64,000 nucleotides of DNA from Algibacter sp. L1A34 (lineage in GTDB: Bacteria > Bacteroidota > Bacteroidia > Flavobacteriales > Flavobacteriaceae), in contig NZ_CP047029.1 in assembly GCF_009796805.1 (NCBI RefSeq), positions 3,114,001 to 3,178,000 of the forward strand. Reading direction: 5' to 3'. This document shows, piece after piece, positions 43,145-51,120 of this stretch (position 1 is the stretch's first letter; every line of letters starts with the position of its first letter). Under the pieces are notes generated by a model, which worked only from the letters and a program-made list of their open reading frames with translations, made no database searches and was not told the origin of the DNA. Position numbers and translations under genes: made by a program.

Positions 43145-44389
43145 TTAAAATTTAAATAGACTACTTAATTTTTCTTCTAGAACTTCATAAGAGAAATGTT
43201 TTTTTCCAAGATTAAAGTTGAATTCACCAATTTCTTTACATCGTTCGGGGTTGTATATAATATCAGACATTTGTTGAACACTTTCAGGTGTTAAATTGCC
43301 ATCTTCTATCATAACGGTTTCAAAACCTTTACAGCCAATATCCTGCATGTATACAGGTTTGTAGTTATTAACAAAAATTGGTTTTTTTGCAAGTACTGTT
43401 TCTACAAAAGCATTTCCGAAACCTTCATAAGTACTAAAGTAAGTTGCAGCCCGACCGTGTGCATAAACATCAGATAAATCTTTATGGTCTAAAACTTTAT
43501 CTGCAGCAAATATAATTTGGCTAGATATATTAAGTTGATGTATTTGGTCTATTAATTCGTTGTAATATTCTTTGTTTTCATCATCATTATTATTTCCAGT
43601 AATTACGAGTTTTAATTTTTTATCATCTAGCTTATCAATTAAAGAAATGGCAGTTTCAATACCTTTTCGTCTTACAATACGTGTTACTTGTAATAAGGCA
43701 ATTTCGTCTTCTTTAATACCAAGATCTCTAAGAAAAAACTGGTTTTCTGGGGTTGGAACACCGTAGATTCGATTAAAGTCCATAACATTAGGAACTAAGG
43801 TGGCGTCTATATCAAATCTGTTTTTAAATGTTTCTACTCCAAAAGTGTTAATTACCGCATGTTTCACATCGGGTAGTAATAATGGGAAATTATCATCCAC
43901 ATATTGGTTAACTTCTGGGTGTGTAGAAACATAGCGCTGACCACGTTCCCAATGAAAATCATGATCATGAGTTACAATAGGTAATCCTGTAGTTTTAATT
44001 AGTTTTTTTATAGCTACACCCATAGATAAATGGCAGGGTAGTGCCGAAGCATTTTCGGAAAGTAGAACATCTATTTTTTTGTTAGTTACCCATTTCACCA
44101 TGGCATCATGAATCATGTTAGATGCTTTTTCAACATGTTCAAGTAATGGACCTGGATCTTTATCGGGTTCGTAAAAGGCTTTACGTTGTCCCCATTCGGC
44201 TTCTACCGAAAAAAAAGATAAAGCAGGATATAAATAGTCGTGTTCATAATCCATATTCCAAGATTCAAACTCTCCAGACATGATAAATACCTCATGGCCT
44301 AATTTTTTTAAGACATCTATCCATTTTTCGGTTTCAAGAGCTACACCGTCCACTCCACCAATTCTACCAATGATAATACCAATTCGCAT
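43145..44389 (-). CDS. GT4-family glycosyltransferase
   Basis: 414 residues, GT-B fold. N-terminal GRIGGVDGVALETEKW, middle THDHDFHWERG, then TRIVRRKGIETAI and the donor-binding FSTYEGFGNAFVE. First gene of the two-gene operon with the giant fusion. Its N-terminal GVDGVALETEKW resembles IDGITVETEKY in the fusion, so the two genes probably arose by duplication. Target glycan unknown. Confidence 0.9.
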   Translation of the reverse strand: MRIGIIIGRIGGVDGVALETEKWIDVLKKLGHEVFIMSGEFESWNMDYEHDYLYPALSFFSVEAEWGQRKAFYEPDKDPGPLLEHVEKASNMIHDAMVKWVTNKKIDVLLSENASALPCHLSMGVAIKKLIKTTGLPIVTHDHDFHWERGQRYVSTHPEVNQYVDDNFPLLLPDVKHAVINTFGVETFKNRFDIDATLVPNVMDFNRIYGVPTPENQFFLRDLGIKEDEIALLQVTRIVRRKGIETAISLIDKLDDKKLKLVITGNNNDDENKEYYNELIDQIHQLNISSQIIFAADKVLDHKDLSDVYAHGRAATYFSTYEGFGNAFVETVLAKKPIFVNNYKPVYMQDIGCKGFETVMIEDGNLTPESVQQMSDIIYNPERCKEIGEFNFNLGKKHFSYEVLEEKLSSLFKF

Positions 44390-44765
44390 GTTTTATATAT
44401 AAAGATTCATATCCTTTAAATATACATTATTGGTAGCAACTTTGAAAGGTTTAGGAAGACTGTGTTTAATAAATTGTCACTTCAAAAATTTTAACAAGAA
44501 TAAATTATGTGTTATTAAATTTATTGCTTTAATCTAGGTAAAATGATAATTATATATTTTCAGAATTATTATAAAATGAGTTAATTTCATACTTATATAC
44601 TGTCTATTAAAAAAATATACCCTAGAAAGACGGAAGTATTTTATATGGTTGAATGAAGAGGTGTTTTATTTTTTTTAAGAACCCAAAAATAGATTTGTAT
44701 TCACGCTTTGACGCCTTTATTATTCGGCCTTTTATATTTAGATACTTCTTGAAATTTAAATACAC
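44390..44765. other. long intergenic region between the glycosyltransferase operon and the third Crp gene
   Basis: About 380 bp, very AT-rich. On the minus strand a possible -7 box TATATTTA is at 44424-44417 for the glycosyltransferase operon, with no clear partner element. No open frame or RNA structure was seen. The part nearest the Crp gene is described separately. Confidence 0.5.
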
Positions 44766-44859
44766 TGATGTATGTCAGTTTCTTTTTAAATTTTTTCTAA
44801 TTTTTTTTTATAGGACTGACTTAAGTCTTTAAATAGGTTAGTAATCTGCTTTACTTTAG
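44766..44859 (+). promoter_or_regulatory. tandem TGAY-class sites and -7 box of the third Crp-type regulator
   Basis: Site 1 TGAT-GTAT-GTCA at 44766-44777 and site 2 TGAC-TTAA-GTCT at 44817-44828, centres 51 bp apart (close to five helical turns). The -7 box TACTTTAG at 44852-44859 is 36.5 bp from site 2. Leader about 15 nt. Confidence 0.7.
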
Positions 44860-44880
44860 CACCAATTGAAGGCTATAATT

Positions 44881-45600
44881 ATGAAAACTACAAATATAAA
44901 TTATTCAGCTTGCCGAGTTGAATTAGAAGAGCATGAGTTATTTAAGCATTTAAATGAAGGCGCAATAACCTCTTTATTAGATAATTTTAAATATACCATA
45001 TGGGAAAAAGGCACAGAATTTTTTGCAGGTGATAACAATTCAAATAACTTTTGTATCATTTTATCAGGACGTTTAAAAACCTGTAAATCTAATTATGATA
45101 CAGATAGAAATTATACACTGTCATTATTAGAAAAAGGGGATGTTTTGGATATTATGTCACTTATAGATGGGCATAGACATGATATTAACTTTACAACAAT
45201 TGATGAGGTAGAAGTGCTCTTAACTTCAATGACTAAAATGAGAGCTTGGATGGAAGTCAATCCAGCCATATATAAAACATTTATGCCTTATATGGCATGC
45301 CGAATGCGTGAAATGGAAGCTAACCTTACCGATAATGTATTAGCTGATATCCCTACACGTTTAGCTCGTTTGTTTATGTCTAATTGTAATGAAACTAAAC
45401 ATTTGGAGAGAATAAATGATCTCTCGCATAATGAGATTGCTTATATGATAGGTAGTACAAGAGCAGTAGTAAACCGTTATATCCAACAATTTAAAAAAGA
45501 CGGTATTATTAGCGTACAGCGTAAACATACAGATGTGGTTAATTATCAACTGTTGTCGCAACGTGTTCATAATCAAAATTATATGTTAAAAAACTCATAA
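44881..45600 (+). CDS. Crp/Fnr-family regulator (likely GCTAC regulator)
   Basis: 239 residues from the ATG at 44881, rather than an upstream TTG. Cyclic-nucleotide-binding fold (about 15-140), then a long dimer helix and the helix-turn-helix (LSHNEIAYMIGSTRAVVNRYIQQFKK). Recognition helix RAVVNR lacks the Glu of CRP/FNR. The C-terminus is extended by about 20 residues. Three promoters just downstream (45722, 47215, 48511) carry GCTAC-type sites found nowhere else in the window, so this protein is the best candidate to bind them. It is itself under TGAY-type sites, which would make a cascade. Confidence 0.87.
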   Translation: MKTTNINYSACRVELEEHELFKHLNEGAITSLLDNFKYTIWEKGTEFFAGDNNSNNFCIILSGRLKTCKSNYDTDRNYTLSLLEKGDVLDIMSLIDGHRHDINFTTIDEVEVLLTSMTKMRAWMEVNPAIYKTFMPYMACRMREMEANLTDNVLADIPTRLARLFMSNCNETKHLERINDLSHNEIAYMIGSTRAVVNRYIQQFKKDGIISVQRKHTDVVNYQLLSQRVHNQNYMLKNS

Positions 45601-45612
45601 AAATATAGAAGT

Positions 45613-45656
45613 GCTACTTAAGTAGTATAAAGAGGTTTTAAGTGATAATATCTTTA
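45613..45656 (+). promoter_or_regulatory. GCTAC-class activator site and -7 box for the PepSY-like gene
   Basis: GCTAC-TTAA-GTAGT at 45613-45626, one base off symmetric. -7 box TATCTTTA at 45649-45656. Spacing is 36.5 bp. Confidence 0.7.
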
Positions 45657-45721
45657 CATAGTAATTCTTCATATATAGGATTATATCAACCAGGATTTAT
45701 TATTAATTAAATTTTATTATA

Positions 45722-46252
45722 ATGAAAAAGTTTTTAATTGGTTTATGTTTTATGGGCCTAACCAGCTCAATGTTTGGACAAGAAGGAGTCTTGTATTCAG
45801 CAAAAATTTTAAAAGAAAAGGTACCTGTAGAAGTAGTGTCTTCAGTAGAAAATGATTTTAATGATTATAGCGTTATAGAGTATGAGGCGGTACCTATAAC
45901 TATGATAGAAGATCAGGTAATTGTTACTAAAAATGAAGATTTTAACCCTAATTATTATGATACTTATGAAGTAAGACTTTCTGGAAAAGATGCAAAAATA
46001 AGTGCTTATTATAATGCCGATGGCACATTAGAGAGTACTTATGAAAGTATTAAAAATATAGCATTACCAAGTGCTATAGACAGAGCGGTTTTTAAAAAGT
46101 ATCCTAAAGCTAAATTGTTGTCAGATAGATATGTGTCTACACACTACGCAAGGGATGGTAAAACTTCGGTGTATTACCATGTTAAAATTATGAATAACGG
46201 TAAAACACACCGTATGTACATAGATGGTAATGGAAACATACTTAGAGGGTAG
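45722..46252 (+). CDS. periplasmic PepSY-like protein
   Basis: 176 residues. Signal peptide (about 1-19, ending SMFGQEG). The rest has strands such as TYEVRLSGKDAKISAYYNADG and repeats the same pattern, ending MYIDGNGNILRG, as in PepSY-like proteins of Bacteroidota. Periplasmic, function unknown. GCTAC-type promoter. The next gene follows 72 bp later and may be in the same transcript. Confidence 0.75.
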   Translation: MKKFLIGLCFMGLTSSMFGQEGVLYSAKILKEKVPVEVVSSVENDFNDYSVIEYEAVPITMIEDQVIVTKNEDFNPNYYDTYEVRLSGKDAKISAYYNADGTLESTYESIKNIALPSAIDRAVFKKYPKAKLLSDRYVSTHYARDGKTSVYYHVKIMNNGKTHRMYIDGNGNILRG

Positions 46253-46324
46253 TTTAATTGTATTTACTATTACGGCGTACTTAATTGTATGGCATAAAGG
46301 TAAATACCAATAATGTTTATTAAA

Positions 46325-47017
46325 ATGAAAAATCTAAAAAATATAAGATTGTTATTCGTATTAGTTGCATCTGGAATGGTTGTGAGCTCTTGCGGTAATA
46401 AGGAAAAAAAAGAAGCAGAAGAAGTGACAGATGTTGTAGAGAATGAGGTATCTATGGAATTGCCTAATAAATCTGATATTGCATTTGAAAAAGCGTTAAT
46501 GGCTCTAGATAAAAATGAATACAAATCGGCAGCAGAACACATAAATTATGGTGCTAAGGAATTAAAAACAGAAGCTAAGAATAAAGGCTCTGAGTTTATA
46601 GAAAGTGTAGATGTCAGTATTAATCAGCTTACAGAGTTTTCTAAACTATTAGAAAAAGAAAAAAAGGTAGATATAGATGCATTACGTAGTGTGATGGCCA
46701 ACGCAGAGATTAATGTGGGGCATGATTATTTGGTTACCGATGATACCTATATTCTCACAGAACCTGAAAAAGTTAACGATTCGCAATTAGAGAAGGTATT
46801 AGATCATAATATGAAAAGTCTTAAGGCTGGAAAATCCAAACTAACAGGTGCTACCAAAAAAGAAGGAGAAAAGTTGGAAGCTCAAGGTGAAAAACTAAAA
46901 GAGGATTATATTGCTTGGAAAAAAAGAGCTAAAGCGCATGCAAAAGAAACAGAAGCATATTTTAAAGAACATCAACCAGAAAATGTATACCCTGTAGGAG
47001 TTTTTCCTTTATTTTAA
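46325..47017 (+). CDS. YfdX-like lipoprotein
   Basis: 230 residues from the ATG at 46325 (46313 is less likely since the signal starts at the second Met). Lipobox VVSSCGNK. The helical body with ALMALDKNEYKSAAEHINYGAKEL and NAEINVGHDYLVTDDTYIL resembles the YfdX family, periplasmic proteins induced by acid or anaerobiosis in enterobacteria. The Lys-rich C-terminal helix ends PVGVFPLF. The family call is moderately sure. Confidence 0.68.
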   Translation: MKNLKNIRLLFVLVASGMVVSSCGNKEKKEAEEVTDVVENEVSMELPNKSDIAFEKALMALDKNEYKSAAEHINYGAKELKTEAKNKGSEFIESVDVSINQLTEFSKLLEKEKKVDIDALRSVMANAEINVGHDYLVTDDTYILTEPEKVNDSQLEKVLDHNMKSLKAGKSKLTGATKKEGEKLEAQGEKLKEDYIAWKKRAKAHAKETEAYFKEHQPENVYPVGVFPLF

Positions 47018-47057
47018 GGAGAAAATGAAAGTTTCATTTTATTTATTGGTTAGAGTT

Positions 47058-47095
47058 AAGAGAGGTTGTTTTAAAAGATAATCTCTCTTTTTATT
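47058..47095 (+). terminator. intrinsic terminator after the YfdX-like gene
   Basis: Stem AAGAGAGGTT and AATCTCTCTT with one G-T pair, loop of 12 nt, then TTTATT. Confidence 0.75.
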
Positions 47096-47096
47096 A

Positions 47097-47155
47097 AGAA
47101 GAACTAGAACTGCTACTTAAGTAGCAGTTCTAGTTCTTCTATGGTGTTATATTTA
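47097..47155 (+). promoter_or_regulatory. 44-bp perfect palindrome holding a GCTAC-class site, and -7 box for the single-domain Usp
   Basis: The palindrome spans 47097-47140 without a single mismatch. Its centre is GCTAC-TTAA-GTAGC (47112-47125). The outer arms repeat GAACTAGAACT. -7 box TATATTTA at 47148-47155. Spacing is 36.5 bp. The outer arms could fold as a cruciform or add a second binding element. Confidence 0.78.
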
Positions 47156-47214
47156 CATTATAGTGCAATTAATTTTACTAGCGTAGTGGAATAATAAATC
47201 AAAAAAATCTAAAA

Positions 47215-47685
47215 ATGAAAAGGATATGTATTGCTTTGGACACTAGTCCTTCCGCAGAAAAAATAGCAACTTTAGGTTTCGAGTATGCAAAAGCATTGAA
47301 GGCCAAATTAGTTTTAGTTCATGTAGTTTCAGATGCAGCAGAATATGCTATAGATTTTGATCCTATCATGGACTATAGTGGTAGTTTAATTCAACAAAAT
47401 ATTGGTCTTGTTGATGATTTTAAAACTGAAGCAGGAAAATTTCTTAAATCAACGGCTAACTTTTTAGGTGAGCCAGAAATAGAGATTAAAGTATTAGAAG
47501 GCGAGCCAGATTATGAGATTTTGAAATTCTTAAAAGAATGGAAAGCCGATTTATTAATAATGGGCACGCACAGTCACAGCATTATAGAAAATGTATTAAT
47601 GGGTAATACTGCGGTGAGAATAGTGAAACATTCTACAACGCCTATATTGATAGTGCCTATAAAAAAAGCAGAAAAAACTTCTTAA
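47215..47685 (+). CDS. universal stress protein, single UspA domain
   Basis: 156 residues, one Usp fold (KRICIALDTSPSAEKIATLGFEYAK). The nucleotide motif is altered: MGTHSHSIIENVLMGNTA has Ser for the second Gly and Asn for the Ser/Thr. Closer to the periplasmic-stress UspA of other phyla than to the tandem Usp array. GCTAC-type promoter. Convergent with the MtfA gene. Confidence 0.9.
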   Translation: MKRICIALDTSPSAEKIATLGFEYAKALKAKLVLVHVVSDAAEYAIDFDPIMDYSGSLIQQNIGLVDDFKTEAGKFLKSTANFLGEPEIEIKVLEGEPDYEILKFLKEWKADLLIMGTHSHSIIENVLMGNTAVRIVKHSTTPILIVPIKKAEKTS

Positions 47686-47700
47686 GTTTAAATATTATAA

Positions 47701-47740
47701 AAAAGTATCTAAAGTGAATTTAGATGCTTTTTTAAATTTT
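47701..47740 (+). terminator. terminator of the single-domain Usp gene
   Basis: Stem AAAAGTATCTAAA and TTTAGATGCTTTT (13 bp, one T-G pair), loop GTGAA, then T run. It overlaps the stop codon of the convergent MtfA gene (47732-47734). Confidence 0.75.
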
Positions 47741-48511
47741 AGATTTATCTTTTGTACGAAAACAAACTTTAAGCATTTGGTATAGGTCTGGATGGTTTTT
47801 CTTCATTTTTTTAGGTTGTTCAAAAAAATATTCTGAAGCTACTGCTAAAAACTCGGCTTCATTGGTACCTCCATAATTTCTAATATCAGATTTATTATTA
47901 TTTATGGCTTCCATTTCTTTATGAATAATTTTTAACCAAGGAATAACGTAGGGTTGTTGTATTAAAGTTTCTGGTACGCCATCTGTTAAGCCATCTAGTT
48001 TGTCTATTAAATGAACAAATTCATGAATACCAGTATTGTGAATGTGAGATTTTTTCTGAAAACCTCCATGCAGTGCTTTTCGTGATAAAATCATTTGATG
48101 TTCAAATTGTCCGGTACCAACCATACCTGCAATTTGTCGATTTTCATCGGTTTGAGCAAAACCTAAATCTTCATTAAAATGGTCTGGATAAACCAACACA
48201 GTACTTAAATTTTTATAATGCCATTCAGAAAAATTAAAAACGGGTATAACAGCGCTACATGCAATTAATATTTTATCAAGATCTTCTAGGTCAAAACCAA
48301 CACTTTCTATGTTTATTTCGCTTAAAAACACCATTATACGCTTCTGGAATCGTTTTTGTTCGGTAGTCGGTAAACTTTTGTAAAAGTTAACATGTTGTAT
48401 TATTAAGGTATGCCAATTAGTCGGGAATTTTTCAGCTTTCTTCTTTTTGGTAACATAAAGCGTGTAAATAGCAAAAGCTACTAAAAATATAAAAGCAATA
48501 ATAAATGCCAT
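47732..48511 (-). CDS. MtfA-like M90 family metallopeptidase
   Basis: 259 residues. A membrane anchor (about 2-20) and then the MtfA domain with HEFVHLIDKLDG (zinc-binding HExxH) and the later NEAEFLAVASEYFFEQP. E. coli MtfA is an aminopeptidase linked to the regulation of glucose transport via Mlc. The N-terminal anchor is common in Bacteroidota. A GCTAC-type site lies in front. Confidence 0.88.
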   Translation of the reverse strand: MAFIIAFIFLVAFAIYTLYVTKKKKAEKFPTNWHTLIIQHVNFYKSLPTTEQKRFQKRIMVFLSEINIESVGFDLEDLDKILIACSAVIPVFNFSEWHYKNLSTVLVYPDHFNEDLGFAQTDENRQIAGMVGTGQFEHQMILSRKALHGGFQKKSHIHNTGIHEFVHLIDKLDGLTDGVPETLIQQPYVIPWLKIIHKEMEAINNNKSDIRNYGGTNEAEFLAVASEYFFEQPKKMKKNHPDLYQMLKVCFRTKDKSKI

Positions 48512-48533
48512 AAAAGGATGTTTTTATTTTTTG

Positions 48534-48580
48534 TAAAAGTATTCTATTTTTTAAAGAAAAGAAATTGCTACTTAGGTAGC
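48534..48580 (-). promoter_or_regulatory. GCTAC-class site with looser spacing, near the MtfA gene
   Basis: GCTAC-TTAG-GTAGC at 48567-48580, perfect arms. For the minus-strand gene a TACTTTTA box lies at 48541-48534, 39.5 bp from the centre, 3 bp longer than the rule. For the plus strand only TTCCTTTA (48603-48610) is at 36.5 bp, without a gene directly after. Direction uncertain. Confidence 0.5.
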
Positions 48581-48800
48581 ATTGCCTTTTGCTTTTATTT
48601 AGTTCCTTTACACATAAATTAAATTTTTTGGGTGAATATTAAAGCCTAATGGAGATATGCGGAATTATATTTAACTTGGAGATTAATTGAGACAAACATA
48701 GAAATAAAACATGATTTAGAGGTGGTAGATTATTTCTATTATCCAGAAACTCTTGCTGTATTTGTTTTAGCTCAAAAAACGATTAAACACCTAATAAATC

Positions 48801-49175
48801 ATGAAAACAATTTTTAAAAATTATGTTTTAATAGTAGCGATGTTATTGCTTGCAAGTTGCTCTAAACCTTATAAATTATCCGACAGTGGATCTAGAGTAA
48901 CCTTATCTGAAGATGATCCATTTGAAATTATTCTTGAAGGCGAAGTCAATTCGGGATATACATGGCGGTTAGATGCTAATCCACAATTTACGGAACTTGA
49001 AAAACCTGTAGTAATAATCAAAAATGAAACTACAGAAACTTACACCTTCAATTTCAAGACTGTATCGGAAGGGGTGGATGTTATTCGAATAATTTATACG
49101 GATGGGAATAATATAGCAAATACGTTTGAACTTAAGGTAATTGTTGGAGAAATGGGACTTATTGAGGGAGAATAA
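48801..49175 (+). CDS. chagasin-like (I42) cysteine protease inhibitor, lipoprotein
   Basis: 124 residues. Lipobox LLLASCSK. The inhibitor motif is visible: GEVNSGYTWRL, corresponding to the NPTTGY-W loop of chagasin. The middle and final strands (TEKPV, ELKVIVGE) fit the fold. Bacterial I42 proteins inhibit papain-like proteases. The region just upstream (48650-48799) has an open frame without a start codon. Downstream it runs into gene debris. Confidence 0.8.
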   Translation: MKTIFKNYVLIVAMLLLASCSKPYKLSDSGSRVTLSEDDPFEIILEGEVNSGYTWRLDANPQFTELEKPVVIIKNETTETYTFNFKTVSEGVDVIRIIYTDGNNIANTFELKVIVGEMGLIEGE

Positions 49176-49560
49176 TTGAATAACCTAGGTAGCTTAATTA
49201 TTTTTAAAAAAACATCAAAAGATACTTATACTAACGCGTCTGGCTATTTCGAGTTAGATGATGTTTCAGTGAATGATATCGTTTAATTTTATCAGTTAGG
49301 GTATGAAAACCAAGAACTTCTAATTGTAGAGAAACATCTAAATAATAAAATAGACATTAAATTAAAAATATCTTCAGCATCTTTAGATTAAGTACTAATT
49401 GTTTCAAAAGTAAACGTAATGAGCAATTTTGTTAATGTAGATTTAAAAACAAGTCCTGTAAAATCATCGCAAGAAATGCACCGATGGTAATAGGTTAGAA
49501 TCCGTAAGGCGTTGCAAAAAATGTTTATACTGTAATGGCAAAAGTGAAGTTTAATTTACT
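49176..49560 (+). pseudogene. remnant of a TonB-dependent receptor (carboxypeptidase-regulatory-like and plug start)
   Basis: In the frame of 49176 the translation has TNASGYFELDDVSVNDIV, then a stop at 49285, then FYQLGYENQELLIV, a second stop, and VLIVSK and NVDLKTSPVKSSQEM. These match in order the carboxypeptidase-regulatory-like domain and plug start of Bacteroidota TonB-dependent receptors (for example, PVNSSQE before the plug). The barrel is missing. After 49490 a short open piece GVAKNVYTVMAKVKF may be the last strand, which would mean a large internal deletion. It is plainly non-functional. Confidence 0.75.
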
Positions 49561-49769
49561 ACTTTTTCTTGTTTTTTTCTTCTTAAATGTTCATTAATGA
49601 CGTTAATAGAGATTTTTTTACGAAACGACGTAGGAAAGAAGTTTTACTTCGCCCAAAATTTAGTAAATTTACACACAAAATAATGGATTTTCTTTTTGCG
49701 AAAGTAGGGGAGCAATGTTTTTAGATTAATTTAACGTCCCAATGCTTGGGATTGTTCTATTAAATAATT

Positions 49770-49798
49770 TTGTGAATGTTATTAGAAGCATATCTTTG
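49770..49798 (+). promoter_or_regulatory. vegetative flavobacterial promoter of the NAD-dependent dehydrogenase
   Basis: -33 element TTG (49770-49772), 18 bp, -7 box TATCTTTG (49791-49798), start about 49804. No 4-bp-spaced palindrome: this gene is not in the same regulon. The rest of 49561-49769 has no feature that I recognise. Confidence 0.65.
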
Positions 49799-49829
49799 TG
49801 CTAACAATTATAATTAAAATAAGTTAAAT

Positions 49830-50711
49830 ATGAAAAAACCCACTATCGGATTTATCGGACTAGGCCTTATGGGAGGTAACATGGTTGAAAATCTGCAAAA
49901 AAGAGGATATGAGCTAACAGTAATGGATCTTAATAAGGACGAAGTTGCAAAAGTTATCGCTCGAGGTAATGCTACAGAAGCTAGCTCACCAAAAGAATTG
50001 GCTGAAAAGAGCGATATCGTAATGTTCTGTCTTACCACTTCTGCTGTTGTTGAAAAGGTTGTTTATGGCGAAAAAGGTATTTTAGCGGGTATTAGAGAAG
50101 GTGCTGTTTTGATTGATTTCGGAACGTCTATTCCTGCTTCTACTATCAAAATTGGAAAAGATCTTGCTAGTAAAGGTGCAGGTATGATTGATGCGCCGCT
50201 TGGTCGTACACCAGCTCATGCTAAAGACGGACTGCTTAACATTATGGCAGCAGGAGATAAAGATACCTTTGCAAAGGTAAAGCCGGTTCTTGATGAGCAA
50301 GGTGAGAACGTATTTTATTTAGGCGCTCTTGGTGCTGGTCATACAACTAAATTGATAAACAATTTTATGGGTATGACTACTGTAGTTGCTATGTCTCAAG
50401 CTTTCGCTGCAGCGAAATTAGCTGGAGTAGATGGGCAACAATTGTTTGATATCATGTCAGCTGGACCATCGAATTCACCGTTCATGAAATTCACTAAAAA
50501 CTACGCTGTAGATAATGTAAGTGATCTAGGTTTCTCTATTGCCAATGCTAATAAGGATTTGGGTTATTTCGTACAGATGATACAAGATCTTGGTTCAGTT
50601 TCTACAATAGCCGAAGCTACTTCAGGCAACCTTCAGGCTGCTTTAGATGCAGGCATGGGAAGTGGCAATGTTCCTGAAATATTCGATTATTTCAAGACGT
50701 TAAAGAAATAA
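49830..50711 (+). CDS. 3-hydroxyisobutyrate dehydrogenase-family NAD(P)-dependent oxidoreductase
   Basis: 293 residues. Rossmann motif GFIGLGLMGGNMVENL at the start, DAPLGRTPAHAKDG, and the catalytic Lys in GHTTKLINNFM. The family reduces or oxidises beta-hydroxyacids; the exact substrate cannot be told. It is visibly richer in G+C than its surroundings (for example, 30 of 60 bases in the line at 50161), has its own promoter and terminator and lies between decayed genes, so it may be a recent import. Confidence 0.9.
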   Translation: MKKPTIGFIGLGLMGGNMVENLQKRGYELTVMDLNKDEVAKVIARGNATEASSPKELAEKSDIVMFCLTTSAVVEKVVYGEKGILAGIREGAVLIDFGTSIPASTIKIGKDLASKGAGMIDAPLGRTPAHAKDGLLNIMAAGDKDTFAKVKPVLDEQGENVFYLGALGAGHTTKLINNFMGMTTVVAMSQAFAAAKLAGVDGQQLFDIMSAGPSNSPFMKFTKNYAVDNVSDLGFSIANANKDLGYFVQMIQDLGSVSTIAEATSGNLQAALDAGMGSGNVPEIFDYFKTLKK

Positions 50712-50771
50712 TTCATCGGAAATTACTTCCGGAGATTATTTTGAAAAACGATTTTATATTATAGTCTTAAA

Positions 50772-50811
50772 AGAGGACGACGGGAAACAATCCGCCGTTC
50801 TCTTTTTTTTT
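50772..50811 (+). terminator. intrinsic terminator after the dehydrogenase
   Basis: Stem AGAGGACGACGG and CCGCCGTTCTCT with one G-T pair and one mismatch, 8-nt loop, then eight or more T. Confidence 0.8.
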
Positions 50812-51120
50812 GAATGGCATAAAGATGAAACTCATTTCCTCATAATATTGCGCTGTTGTTTGTTGACCTTGACTTACTAATTTTAAAAAAATATATACTG
50901 AATTTAATTTTTTGGATCGTAGCACAAAACAAAATAGCGTTCGATGACATGTCAATATTATAATTGTACACCATTTTTTTAATCCGTCAGTTACAGCGTT
51001 ATTTCTAAAATTTGAGTTGTTGTCAAAATTAATATTATGTTTTTCAGTATTGATATTTTTTCCGTTACTACTTTTTCTTCAAACTTGTATTTTATGTTCT
51101 TTTTCAACCTTAAATAGGGT
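50812..51120. other. gene-free stretch, nothing recognised
   Basis: About 310 bp of AT-rich sequence without promoter-like palindrome, structured RNA or coding similarity that I can see. It probably is worn-down coding sequence, since decayed genes follow directly. Confidence 0.5.

Noticed and set aside
48650-48817. Open frame of 55 codons before and across the start of the I42 inhibitor gene
   Set aside because: It has no start codon, follows a stop and overlaps a well-supported gene. It may be a worn piece of an old gene, but no family was recognised.
49534-49595. Short frame MAKVKFNLLLFLVFFFLNVH as a signal peptide of a new gene
   Set aside because: It stops after 20 codons with nothing downstream. 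It is either the last strand of the receptor remnant run over its stop or chance.
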